A program made the position numbers and the translations under genes. The notes under the pieces were generated by a model, which had not been told where the DNA came from, did no database searches, and worked only from the letters and a program-made list of their open reading frames with translations. Below are positions 1-6,602 of a stretch of DNA of 13,926 nt, in pieces (the stretch's first letter is position 1; every line of letters starts with the position of its first letter). Location: the NCBI GenBank assembly GCA_915275065.1, contig CAJZGD010000040.1, positions 1-13,926 on the forward strand, in the 5' to 3' direction. Origin of the DNA: an uncultured Corynebacterium sp. (GTDB lineage: Bacteria; Actinomycetota; Actinomycetes; Mycobacteriales; Mycobacteriaceae).

Positions 1-1
1 T

Positions 2-1906
2 GCCAGTGGCAGTTCCGGTTCCCTGCTGGGGCAGAAGGTGTCCCTCCCGGATGGCACGTTTGCGTTCCACGCGCTTGCGGACACGGTTCCGTCCCCGATC
101 GCCCTCATGGAGGCGGTCGTCATGGAGCTCGCGCCGGGCGCTACGTTGGTTGCGGTGGAGGAGAAGGCCACGTTGCCGCCGTCGGGTGAGTTGTCGGTGT
201 TGGCTTCCCGGAATTTGGGCGGGTTGACCATTGCGATTCACCAGGTGTTGGGGAACACGGTGATGCTTGTTGCCGAGGGGTTTGCTTCTTCCCTGGGTGG
301 GAATGTGGAGCCGGTGTTGGGCACTCCCGCCGTGGTGGAGAGCCAGGAGGCGTCGGAGCCGCTGAGCGATAATGTGTCGTCGGAGTCGTTGAAGTGGGAT
401 CCGAACAGTGGGGAGACGGTGGAGCAGCGCATGCGGCTGATCGTGTCGGAGGCCATGGGCTATGACATTCAGGATTTGCCCGGCGAGTTGCCGCTGATTG
501 ACCTGGGGTTGGATTCCCTGATGGGTATGCGGATTAAGAACCGTATTGAGCATGATTTCTCCCTGCCGAGTTTGCAGGTGCAGGCGTTGCGGGATGCGTC
601 GGTTGCGGATGCGGTCCGAATGGTGGAGGAGTTGGTGGCGGTGCAGCATGACACGCCGGCCCCCGAGCCTGTGTCCGCCAAGCCTGTCGACGCCCCCAAG
701 GCGGCCGAGAAGCCCAAGGCCCCTGAGGAGCCTGCGGCTCAGCTGCAGGAGGAAAAGCCCACGGTTGCTGAGCAAGAAACGCAACCGGAGGGCGTCGTCA
801 AGCAAGAAAAGAAAGCAACCCACGGGGTGGGTGTGGCGCCGCGGGACGCGTCGGAACGCCTCGTGTTTGCAACCTGGGCCGGGCTCACCGGGGCTGCGGC
901 CGCCGGCGTCACCTCGGAATTGCCGGACATCACCCGTGATGTTGCCGAAAAAATTGCCGAACGTTTGAACGAACGCGCCAGCACGGAGATCACCGCCGAC
1001 CAGGTGTTGGCCGCGGAAACTTTGGAGCCGCTCGCTAACCTGGTGCGGGAGGGGCTGGAGTCCGACGTGTCTGGGAACATTCGGGTGCTGCGGGAACGTC
1101 CGGCCGGATCCACAGCTCCGAGCGTGTTTTTGTTCCACCCGGCCGGTGGCTCCTCGGTGGTGTACCAGCCGTTGATGCGTCGCCTGCCGAAGGAGGTTCC
1201 CGTCTACGGTGTGGAGCGGTTGGAAGGATCCTTGGAGGAACGCGCCGCCGCCTACCTGGACGAAATCGAACGCTATAGCGATGGCCGGCCGGTCATTTTG
1301 GGTGGGTGGAGTTTCGGCGGCGTGCTGGCCTATGAGGTGGCACACCAGTTGCGGAACACCAATGTTGAGGTCGCCACCATCGCGTTGCTGGACACGGTAC
1401 AGCCCGCCCACCCGGCGCCGGACACCATGGAGGAAACCAAGAAACGTTGGGAACGCTATTCCAAGTTCGCTAAGAAAACCTACAACCTGGATTTCCCGGT
1501 GCCGTACGAGATTCTCGAAACCGCCGGCGAGGACGCCCTGCTTACCATGATGGCGGAATTCCTGGCCAACACCGACCCGTCGGAGCATGGGTTGAGCGCC
1601 GGTGTGCTGGAGCATCAGCGGGCGTCGTTTGTGGACAACCGGATTTTGGATACGGTGGACATGCACCGCTGGCAGGATGTGGATGTGCCGGTCATGCTGT
1701 TCCGGTCGGAGCGCATGCATGACGGGGCTATCGAATTAGAGCCGGCCTACGCGGAGATTCATTACGATGGCGGTTGGTCAGCTATCGTAAATGATCTGGA
1801 GATTGTTCAACTGGCCGGCGATCACTTGGCCGTGGTGGACGAGCCGGAAATCAGCAAGGTGGGGCGTGCCTTGACCGAGCGTATTTCCCGTATCTCCCAC
1901 ATGTAA
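2..1906 (+). CDS. pks13: Pks13 polyketide synthase, C-terminal part (ACP2 and thioesterase); 5' end outside window
   Basis: Pks13 condenses a carboxylated acyl chain with an activated meromycolate, giving the beta-keto precursor of mycolic acids; its thioesterase then transfers the product to trehalose. The frame is open from base 2, so the N-terminal ACP, ketosynthase and acyltransferase lie upstream. Visible parts: post-acyltransferase linker; a carrier protein with the motif LGLDSLMGM (phosphopantetheine serine codon 515-517); an Ala/Pro/Glu/Lys-rich linker (about 650-820); a conserved helical stretch starting PRDASERLVFATWAG; then an alpha/beta-hydrolase thioesterase with HPAGGSS, nucleophile elbow GWSFGG (serine codon 1310-1312), probable acid Asp in ALLDT (codon 1391-1393) and catalytic His in AGDHLAVV (codon 1823-1825). 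The thioesterase is colinear with mycobacterial Pks13 as I remember it, so the identification is firm. The stop TAA (1904-1906) lies 21 nt before the accD4 start, which fits co-transcription. Confidence 0.95.
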   Translation, partial: ASGSSGSLLGQKVSLPDGTFAFHALADTVPSPIALMEAVVMELAPGATLVAVEEKATLPPSGELSVLASRNLGGLTIAIHQVLGNTVMLVAEGFASSLGGNVEPVLGTPAVVESQEASEPLSDNVSSESLKWDPNSGETVEQRMRLIVSEAMGYDIQDLPGELPLIDLGLDSLMGMRIKNRIEHDFSLPSLQVQALRDASVADAVRMVEELVAVQHDTPAPEPVSAKPVDAPKAAEKPKAPEEPAAQLQEEKPTVAEQETQPEGVVKQEKKATHGVGVAPRDASERLVFATWAGLTGAAAAGVTSELPDITRDVAEKIAERLNERASTEITADQVLAAETLEPLANLVREGLESDVSGNIRVLRERPAGSTAPSVFLFHPAGGSSVVYQPLMRRLPKEVPVYGVERLEGSLEERAAAYLDEIERYSDGRPVILGGWSFGGVLAYEVAHQLRNTNVEVATIALLDTVQPAHPAPDTMEETKKRWERYSKFAKKTYNLDFPVPYEILETAGEDALLTMMAEFLANTDPSEHGLSAGVLEHQRASFVDNRILDTVDMHRWQDVDVPVMLFRSERMHDGAIELEPAYAEIHYDGGWSAIVNDLEIVQLAGDHLAVVDEPEISKVGRALTERISRISHM

Positions 1907-1917
1907 GTGCAAACTTT

Positions 1918-1922
1918 AGAGG
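1918..1922 (+). promoter_or_regulatory. Ribosome binding site deciding the accD4 start
   Basis: AGAGG ends 5 nt before the ATG at 1928 and only 2 nt before the ATG at 1925. An in-frame GTG at 1907 abuts the pks13 stop but has no upstream SD outside pks13. The spacing favours ATG 1928, giving a protein that begins MSLDTTAGKLADLRARLE. Confidence 0.55.
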
Positions 1923-1927
1923 TGATG

Positions 1928-3478
1928 ATGAGTCTGGATACCACAGCCGGCAAGCTGGCGGACCTGCGCGCCCGCCTGGAGAAGGCACAAGACCCGGGTA
2001 GTGAGAACTCCCGGAAACGCCGCGATGAGGCGGGGCGCACCACTCCCCGCCAGCGCATCAACAGGCTGCTGGATTCCGGTTCGTTTGTGGAGATCGGGGC
2101 CCTGGGCCGCACTCCCGACGAGCCGGATGCCCCCTACTCGGACGGGGTTGTTACTGGTTACGGCCGGATTGATGGTCGCCCGGTGGTGGTGTACGCGCAC
2201 GACAAAACCGTGTACGGCGGCAGCGTGGGCGTGACGTTCGGCCGGAAAGTGTGCGAGGTCATGGACATGGCCATTAAGATCGGCTGCCCGGTCATTGGTA
2301 TCCAAGACTCCGGTGGGGCCCGTATCCAGGACGCGGTGACGTCGCTGGCCATGTATTCCGAGATTGCCCGCCGCCAGTTGCCGCTCAGCGGCCGCAGCCC
2401 CCAGATTTCCATCATGATGGGCAAGTCCGCGGGTGGGGCCGTGTATGCGCCGGTGACCACGGATTTTGTTGTTGCGGTTGACGGTGAAGCCGAAATGTAC
2501 ATCACGGGCCCCGCGGTGATTAAGGAAGTCACCGGTGAGGTCATCACGTCCGCCGATTTGGGTGGGGCCCGCCAGCAGGAACTCAATGGCAATATTTCCT
2601 ATGTAGCCCACGATGAGGAGGATGCGTTCAACTATGTGCACGATCTTCTCGCCCGCCTGCCCCTGACCTGCCACGACCCGGGCCCGGTGTATGAGTGTCA
2701 GCCCGATTCCGAGGTTGCGTACGCTCCCGAGTTGGATTCGTTCATGCCTGACGACACGAATGCCGGCTACGACATGCATGAGCTTCTCGCCCAGCTTTTC
2801 GACGACGCTGACGTGCAAGAGGTCCAACCGGGATTCGCCCCCAACATCATTACCGCCTTCGCCCAGGTTGATGGCCGATCGGTGGGGGTGGTGGCTAACC
2901 AGCCCATCGAATCCGCCGGCTGTATTGATGCTGATGCCGCCGACAAGGCCGCCCGCTTCATTCGCATTTGTGACGCCTACAACATCCCCCTGATCTTCGT
3001 CGTGGATACCCCCGGCTACCTGCCCGGGGTGCAGCAGGAAAAGGTGGGCCTGATTCACCGCGGCGCCAAGCTGGCGTTTGCCCTGGTGGAGGCCACGGTG
3101 CCGAAGGTTTCCCTGATTGTGCGCAAGGCTTATGGTGGGGCCTACGCGGTCATGGGTTCGAAAAACCTGTCTGGCGACATCAACCTGGCCTGGCCCACCG
3201 CCCAGATCGCGGTGATGGGGTCCGCGGCCGCGGTGGTGATGATTCAGGGTAAACAATTGGATGCAGCCCCGCCGGAGCAGCGCGCCTACATGAAGAAAGT
3301 CTTCATGGACTTTTACGACCAGAACATGACCAGCCCCTATGTTGCGGCTGAGCGCGGCTATATTGACGCCATGATTGAGCCCAACCAAACCCGCCTGGCC
3401 CTCCGGCAGGCCCTGCGCCAGTTGGAGACCAAGGAAGCGCACGACCTGCCGAAGAAGCACACCATTTCCCCCATGTAG
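1928..3478 (+). CDS. accD4: AccD4-type acyl-CoA carboxylase carboxyltransferase (beta) subunit
   Basis: This is the carboxyltransferase subunit of a biotin-dependent acyl-CoA carboxylase. Beside pks13 it is expected to be the AccD4 type, which carboxylates the long acyl-CoA so that Pks13 can use it as the extender (alpha branch) in mycolate condensation. The protein has 516 residues, a normal length for the family. Both crotonase-fold halves are present: the N half with DSGGARIQDAV and the oxyanion loop SAGGAVYAPVTTDFV, and the C half with VANQPIESAGCID, DTPGYLPGVQQE, RKAYGGAYAVMGSK and NLAWPTAQIAVMG. It should work with a biotinylated AccA3-like alpha subunit and AccE encoded elsewhere. The order pks13-accD4 is the conserved one in mycolate producers. 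Alternative starts at 1907 and 1925 add only a few residues. A 591-codon antisense ORF over this gene is a composition artefact. The other AccD paralogues are possible on sequence alone; context points to AccD4. Confidence 0.93.
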   Translation: MSLDTTAGKLADLRARLEKAQDPGSENSRKRRDEAGRTTPRQRINRLLDSGSFVEIGALGRTPDEPDAPYSDGVVTGYGRIDGRPVVVYAHDKTVYGGSVGVTFGRKVCEVMDMAIKIGCPVIGIQDSGGARIQDAVTSLAMYSEIARRQLPLSGRSPQISIMMGKSAGGAVYAPVTTDFVVAVDGEAEMYITGPAVIKEVTGEVITSADLGGARQQELNGNISYVAHDEEDAFNYVHDLLARLPLTCHDPGPVYECQPDSEVAYAPELDSFMPDDTNAGYDMHELLAQLFDDADVQEVQPGFAPNIITAFAQVDGRSVGVVANQPIESAGCIDADAADKAARFIRICDAYNIPLIFVVDTPGYLPGVQQEKVGLIHRGAKLAFALVEATVPKVSLIVRKAYGGAYAVMGSKNLSGDINLAWPTAQIAVMGSAAAVVMIQGKQLDAAPPEQRAYMKKVFMDFYDQNMTSPYVAAERGYIDAMIEPNQTRLALRQALRQLETKEAHDLPKKHTISPM

Positions 3479-3482
3479 GCCC

Positions 3483-3504
3483 GGTGGGCACGTAGGCGCC
3501 CACC
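3483..3504 (+). terminator. Weak hairpin just after accD4
   Basis: GGTGGGC at 3483-3489 pairs with GCCCACC at 3498-3504, a 7-bp GC stem with an 8-nt loop starting 5 nt after the accD4 stop. No T-run follows on the + strand, so it is at best a non-canonical terminator or pause site. It precedes the palindrome at 3544. Confidence 0.25.
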
Positions 3505-3543
3505 AGCGCCCGCCCTGCCCGATCACCCCGACCAGCCCATTTC

Positions 3544-3609
3544 CGTTAGCTGGGTTTCGGGGTTTTTCCGGTTCCCTCAGCCCCGATTTCCACGGAACCC
3601 CAGCTAACG
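3544..3609. repeat. Palindromic element, solitary copy 1 (66 bp)
   Basis: The left arm CGTTAGCTGGGTTTCGGGG and the right arm, read as its reverse complement (CGTTAGCTGGGGTTCCGTGG), match almost throughout; the centre is about 27 nt. The element lies between the converging ends of accD4 and the DUF4261 gene. There is no T-run on either side, so it is not a classical terminator, though a bidirectional transcription-end role is possible. It shares the core TTAGCTGGGTTTC with the copies at 4541 and 4661 and a related core (AGCTGGGGTTCC) with the 84-bp elements of the cluster at 10964-11988. Confidence 0.85.
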
Positions 3610-3627
3610 CTCGGAGGCCACGGGACA

Positions 3628-4473
3628 CTACACAGGGCTGATTTCCGTGAGCCGCAGCACCATTTGGGAGTCGCCAAAAACGGTTGGGCAATACTCAAAC
3701 CCATACCGAAACTCGGGGGTTTCCACGGCAACCCCATCAGCGGTATGGGAGGTGGGAATATTTACACCACCCGCAAACAACAGCACGGTGGTGGCCTCCT
3801 GAAGTGCAGACAGTGCGGCATTGATATCCGGTGCCCCGTGCACAACCTCAACCTCGGGGATATTAAACTCCGTCATGCCCTGCGTGTAACCAATGGCGGT
3901 TTTCCCATCCGAATCCCCACTGAGAAGCACCCACACCTCGGTCATGGGGTGGGGCAGCACCTGTTTAGCCATGGTGGTGAACAAATCCATGGGGACCAGG
4001 TGATCCGCCCCGAACCACATCATCGCAAACGCTGACCGAAGCAGCCCTCCTATCGACACCAGCATCTGCGACAACAACACCGCCAACCGTGGAGTGTTTC
4101 CAGCCGTAGGGCCGTCGGCAGCATTGGCGGTGTTGAGATGCGTGACATCATCAATCGTCACTATCACATGCATTGCGTGCTGATGATTGAACGGCTCAGC
4201 CGCAGGCCACAGCGGTGATTGTGGCAATAACTCTTCGGTCTGCTCAAACGGCTCCCGCGCGATGCTGCAGGTAATGAGCGCCCTAAAACCGGTGGCCGGC
4301 TCCTGATACTCAACCGACAGACCGTCCTCCTCCCCCTCGGTGAAGACATCAATGTTGCGGAACTCGCCTTGCTGCAGCAGTTGCGGCCAATCCTGCGTTA
4401 TCTGCCGAATGACCGAATCGTATCCACTGGGCGGCTCGTTTTCGTGACAGCATAAGAGTGCGGTGATAGTCAT
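3628..4473 (-). CDS. DUF4261-type protein of unknown function
   Basis: The 281-residue product starts MTITALLCCHENEPPSGYD from ATG 4471-4473, with a good ribosome site (GGGGAG, 2 nt before the ATG). The frame is open for 22 more codons upstream, but that extension is Arg/Gly-rich and has no ribosome site, so the shorter start is preferred. The C-terminal half resembles the DUF4261 domain as I remember it: a helical RSAFAMMWFGADHLVP segment, LPHPMTEVWVLL, a GYTQGMTEFNIPEVEV strand region, and a terminal SQMVLRLTE strand. The N-terminal half carries a poorly conserved alpha/beta region. There is no signal peptide or membrane segment, so it should be cytoplasmic. It stands alone: convergent with accD4 and divergent from the kinase operon, so context says little about its job. 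No biochemical role is established for this family to my knowledge. The family call is from memory of the profile, not a search. Confidence 0.6.
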   Translation of the reverse strand: MTITALLCCHENEPPSGYDSVIRQITQDWPQLLQQGEFRNIDVFTEGEEDGLSVEYQEPATGFRALITCSIAREPFEQTEELLPQSPLWPAAEPFNHQHAMHVIVTIDDVTHLNTANAADGPTAGNTPRLAVLLSQMLVSIGGLLRSAFAMMWFGADHLVPMDLFTTMAKQVLPHPMTEVWVLLSGDSDGKTAIGYTQGMTEFNIPEVEVVHGAPDINAALSALQEATTVLLFAGGVNIPTSHTADGVAVETPEFRYGFEYCPTVFGDSQMVLRLTEISPV

Positions 4474-4540
4474 GCTCCCCGATTGTATGCAACTCCTTCC
4501 TCCCTGAGCCACCCTCCCGGCAGCCAAACCCGCCCGCAAC

Positions 4541-4608
4541 CCGTTAGCTTGGGTTCACCCAAAAACAGCCCGTTTCATCCCTCGCCGAGCCGGTTTCCCA
4601 GCTAATGG
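4541..4608. repeat. Palindromic element, solitary copy 2 (68 bp)
   Basis: The left arm CCGTTAGCTTGGGTTCACC matches the reverse complement of the right arm, CCATTAGCTGGGAAACCGG, with an extra T in the left core (GCTTGGG against GCTGGG). The extra T joins the solitary GCTGGG form with the GCTTGGG form of the cluster, which supports one family. The element lies upstream of the DUF4261 gene, so a terminator role would not explain this copy. Confidence 0.8.
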
Positions 4609-4660
4609 TCTAGGGGCCAAACCCTGCCAGGGCAGCAGGGTGGACGGCCACGCCGGCGAG

Positions 4661-4726
4661 CGTTAGCTTGGTTTCGCTCCATGGGGCCCGGATTTTGGGC
4701 TCATTCCCACCGAAACCCAGCTAACG
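4661..4726. repeat. Palindromic element, solitary copy 3 (66 bp)
   Basis: The left arm CGTTAGCTTGGTTTCG pairs with the right arm, whose reverse complement reads CGTTAGCTGGGTTTCGGTGG. The centre contains a nested GGGCCCGGATTTTGGGCTC hairpin. It has the same length as copy 1 and starts 120 bp after copy 2, close to the element spacing (102-150 bp) of the cluster. It ends 97 bp before the histidine kinase start. Confidence 0.85.
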
Positions 4727-4775
4727 GAAACCATGGAAACCACAAAAACCACGGGGGACATCCGCTGGAAAATCG

Positions 4776-4817
4776 TGACGTCAGTCATGGGTTTCATCCC
4801 ATTCACCTTGATAATGT
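4776..4817 (+). promoter_or_regulatory. Probable promoter and operator of the kinase operon (leaderless start)
   Basis: TAATGT at 4812-4817 fits the corynebacterial -10 pattern TANNNT and ends 6 nt before the ATG at 4824, so transcription would start at or next to the ATG. Where a -35 box would lie is an inverted repeat, ATGGG-6 nt-CCCAT (4787-4802), and just upstream is the perfect palindrome TGACGTCA (4776-4783). Both could be operator half-sites. This rests on sequence pattern only. Confidence 0.45.
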
Positions 4818-4823
4818 GAGGCC

Positions 4824-5963
4824 ATGACTGTCGCTGGCCGCACCCCGGGCTTCTATCTGGTGGCCTTTTCACTGGTGTCTGTGTTCCTCGTCCTTGTGGA
4901 ACGCTTGGTTACCGGCTATCACACATTCCCATATGTTATTACCCAAGCAATTGTTGGCATTATCCTCATCATTATTGCCGCCATCCTCACCTCACGCTGG
5001 TCGAAAAACCCCGACAACACCCCTTTGGCAATCGCCACCGCCATCGTCAACATTCTGCTCTTCATCATCGGGGACGTCACCATCTCCTCCAGTGTGCTAG
5101 CCGTAGCCCTGTGGGTGGTGTACCGCTCATTCAGCATGCGCGTCTGCCTGGGGCTCACCATCGCCTTCATAATCTTTTCGCCCATCCCCCATATGCTGAG
5201 GCATCTGCCGGCCGAACGGGTCATCCGGGAATTCATCGGCGCCAGCATCCTCTTCATCCTGTACCTGTTCCTCGCCTGGTTCCTGGCGTCCCTCGAAGCC
5301 GGCGCCGAACGCGAACGTGCCCTAGCAATCGAGGCCGCGGTGAGCAAAGAACAAACCGCCGCCGCCCGCATGCTTCACGACGGCCTAGGTCAGCAATTGG
5401 TCGCCATCACCATGTCCTTCAACGTGGCAAAAGCACTCAAACCCACCAACGAGGAAGCAGCCTGGGAAGAAATGGCGCACGCCCACACCGTGGCCAACCA
5501 AGCACTCACCGACCTACGACGCTGGGTGAGGGCCCTCGACCCACCAACCACACCCACCCCACACACCACCAACCAACTGGTAGAAATAATGAAATCGCTA
5601 TCGCAAACCTTTTCGAGCACCGGCCTGGAGTTCCGCATCACCCCGCCACCTGATGACCGACCCCTTCCCACACCCATAGGCGAAATCCTCCACATCGCCG
5701 CCCATGAAGGCGTCGCCAACGCCCTCCGCCACGGCCACCCCACCACAATCCACTTTCACCTCAGCACCACCGACGACACCGTCACCCTGATGGTGGAAGA
5801 CCACGGCGATCCCACGGTCACGACGTCGACAAGCGAAAAACCGGAAGGGTACGGGCTGCGATCACTGCGGGAACGCGCGGAACACGCCGGCGGCATCATG
5901 ACCGCCACCCCCACACCCACCGGCTTCCAACTCACCACCATGCTGCCACTAAGGGAGAGCTAA
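4824..5963 (+). CDS. Membrane sensor histidine kinase, NarL/LuxR-type (HisKA_3 plus HATPase)
   Basis: The 379-residue protein has about six membrane segments in residues 10-155 and almost no extracytoplasmic domain, so it probably senses a membrane or intramembrane signal. After the last helix comes a charged linker (EAGAERERALAIEAAV) and the dimerisation/phosphoacceptor helix, ARMLHDGLGQQLVAITMSF, with phosphorylated His185. The ATPase domain has the N-box HEGVANALRH (294-303), the VEDHGD box (324-329) and GYGLRSLRERAEHAGG (342-357). All key residues appear intact, so it should be active. Such kinases normally phosphorylate a LuxR-type response regulator encoded next to them. None is present here; instead a GntR-like regulator follows after 3 nt. 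The ATG at 4824 has GAGG only 2 nt upstream, too close to be ideal, but a TANNNT box 6 nt upstream suggests leaderless translation. Confidence 0.92.
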   Translation: MTVAGRTPGFYLVAFSLVSVFLVLVERLVTGYHTFPYVITQAIVGIILIIIAAILTSRWSKNPDNTPLAIATAIVNILLFIIGDVTISSSVLAVALWVVYRSFSMRVCLGLTIAFIIFSPIPHMLRHLPAERVIREFIGASILFILYLFLAWFLASLEAGAERERALAIEAAVSKEQTAAARMLHDGLGQQLVAITMSFNVAKALKPTNEEAAWEEMAHAHTVANQALTDLRRWVRALDPPTTPTPHTTNQLVEIMKSLSQTFSSTGLEFRITPPPDDRPLPTPIGEILHIAAHEGVANALRHGHPTTIHFHLSTTDDTVTLMVEDHGDPTVTTSTSEKPEGYGLRSLRERAEHAGGIMTATPTPTGFQLTTMLPLRES

Positions 5964-5966
5964 ACC

Positions 5967-6602
5967 ATGACCGTACTCACCGACTGGGTGGTCGAACACA
6001 TCCGCGCCGCCCTCCGTACCCGAGCCATGGTGCCCGGCGCCACCTACAGCGGCTACCAGCTCGCCGCCGACCTCGGAATATCCCGCAGCCCGGTCCGCGA
6101 TGGGCTGCTGCGACTCGCCGCCACCGGGCTCATCGAATTCACCCCCAACCGGGGCTTCCGTATCATCCAACCCACCGAAACCGACATCGCCGAAATCTAC
6201 GCCCTCCGCATCGCCATCGAAGTCCCGGCCGCCCGGCGCGCTGCCCGCATACTTGCCAGCCAGCAGGGGCCCGGCAGCCCCGTGGGGGACGTGCACGATT
6301 TCATCCTCGCCACCATTGGCTCGCACCAGGGGCGCCGCATCCTCGCCCAACTTCGCGACCAGCTGCTCGCAGCACCCCAAATCCCCGGCCACGGCAGCAC
6401 GGACCACCAGGCCATCCGCGCCGCCCTCACCAGCTACAACAGTGAGGCCGCCGGCGAGCTCATGCACCGACACCTGGAAAACGCCGCCCTGAGCAGACTC
6501 ACCATCATGCTTGACGACGACCCGCAGGCCGCCGCGAATGTGTGGCAGCGCGTCGGGGCGACTGAGATCCCAGAGGAGGCCGCTAGGAGGAGGAGTTGTT
6601 GA
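5967..6602 (+). CDS. GntR-family transcriptional regulator with shortened FadR/FCD-like C-terminal domain
   Basis: The 211-residue protein begins 3 nt after the kinase stop, with the ribosome site AGGGAG (5951-5956) inside the kinase end, so the two genes are co-translated. Residues about 1-72 form a GntR winged helix: LAADLGISRSPVRDGLLRLAATGLIE followed by the wing NRGFRII. The rest resembles an FCD effector domain: ALRIAIEVPAARRAA helix, then a segment ending DHQAIRAAL ... AGELMHRHL. The middle is shorter than usual for FCD, and at the place where the family has F-H the sequence reads FIL, so one of the usual metal-binding histidines seems missing. The effector may therefore differ or be absent. 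It has no phosphoreceiver domain, so it is not the kinase's response regulator. It could regulate its own operon; the inverted repeat at 4787-4802 is a candidate site. The last 20 bp overlap the convergent pepN. Confidence 0.85.
   Translation: MTVLTDWVVEHIRAALRTRAMVPGATYSGYQLAADLGISRSPVRDGLLRLAATGLIEFTPNRGFRIIQPTETDIAEIYALRIAIEVPAARRAARILASQQGPGSPVGDVHDFILATIGSHQGRRILAQLRDQLLAAPQIPGHGSTDHQAIRAALTSYNSEAAGELMHRHLENAALSRLTIMLDDDPQAAANVWQRVGATEIPEEAARRRSC

Larger units (their letters stand above)
4474..4823. other. 350-bp divergent intergenic region with two palindromic elements
   Basis: This gap separates the divergent starts of the DUF4261 gene (-) and the histidine kinase (+). It holds two palindromic elements (4541-4608 and 4661-4726) and a probable kinase promoter with operator-like symmetry (4776-4817). 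Between the elements is a small GC-rich inverted repeat, CCCTG ... CAGGG, near 4622-4640. No credible ORF is present; the short frames crossing it are translations of the palindromes. Confidence 0.7.

Noticed and set aside
1916..3691. 591-codon antisense ORF over accD4
   Set aside because: Composition artefact of a GC-rich gene on the opposite strand; the His/Gly/Arg-rich product has no domain, and accD4 on the + strand is unambiguous.
3544..4726. Palindromes as ordinary Rho-independent terminators
   Set aside because: No T-run follows any of them on either strand, and two of the three lie upstream of genes in a divergent gap.
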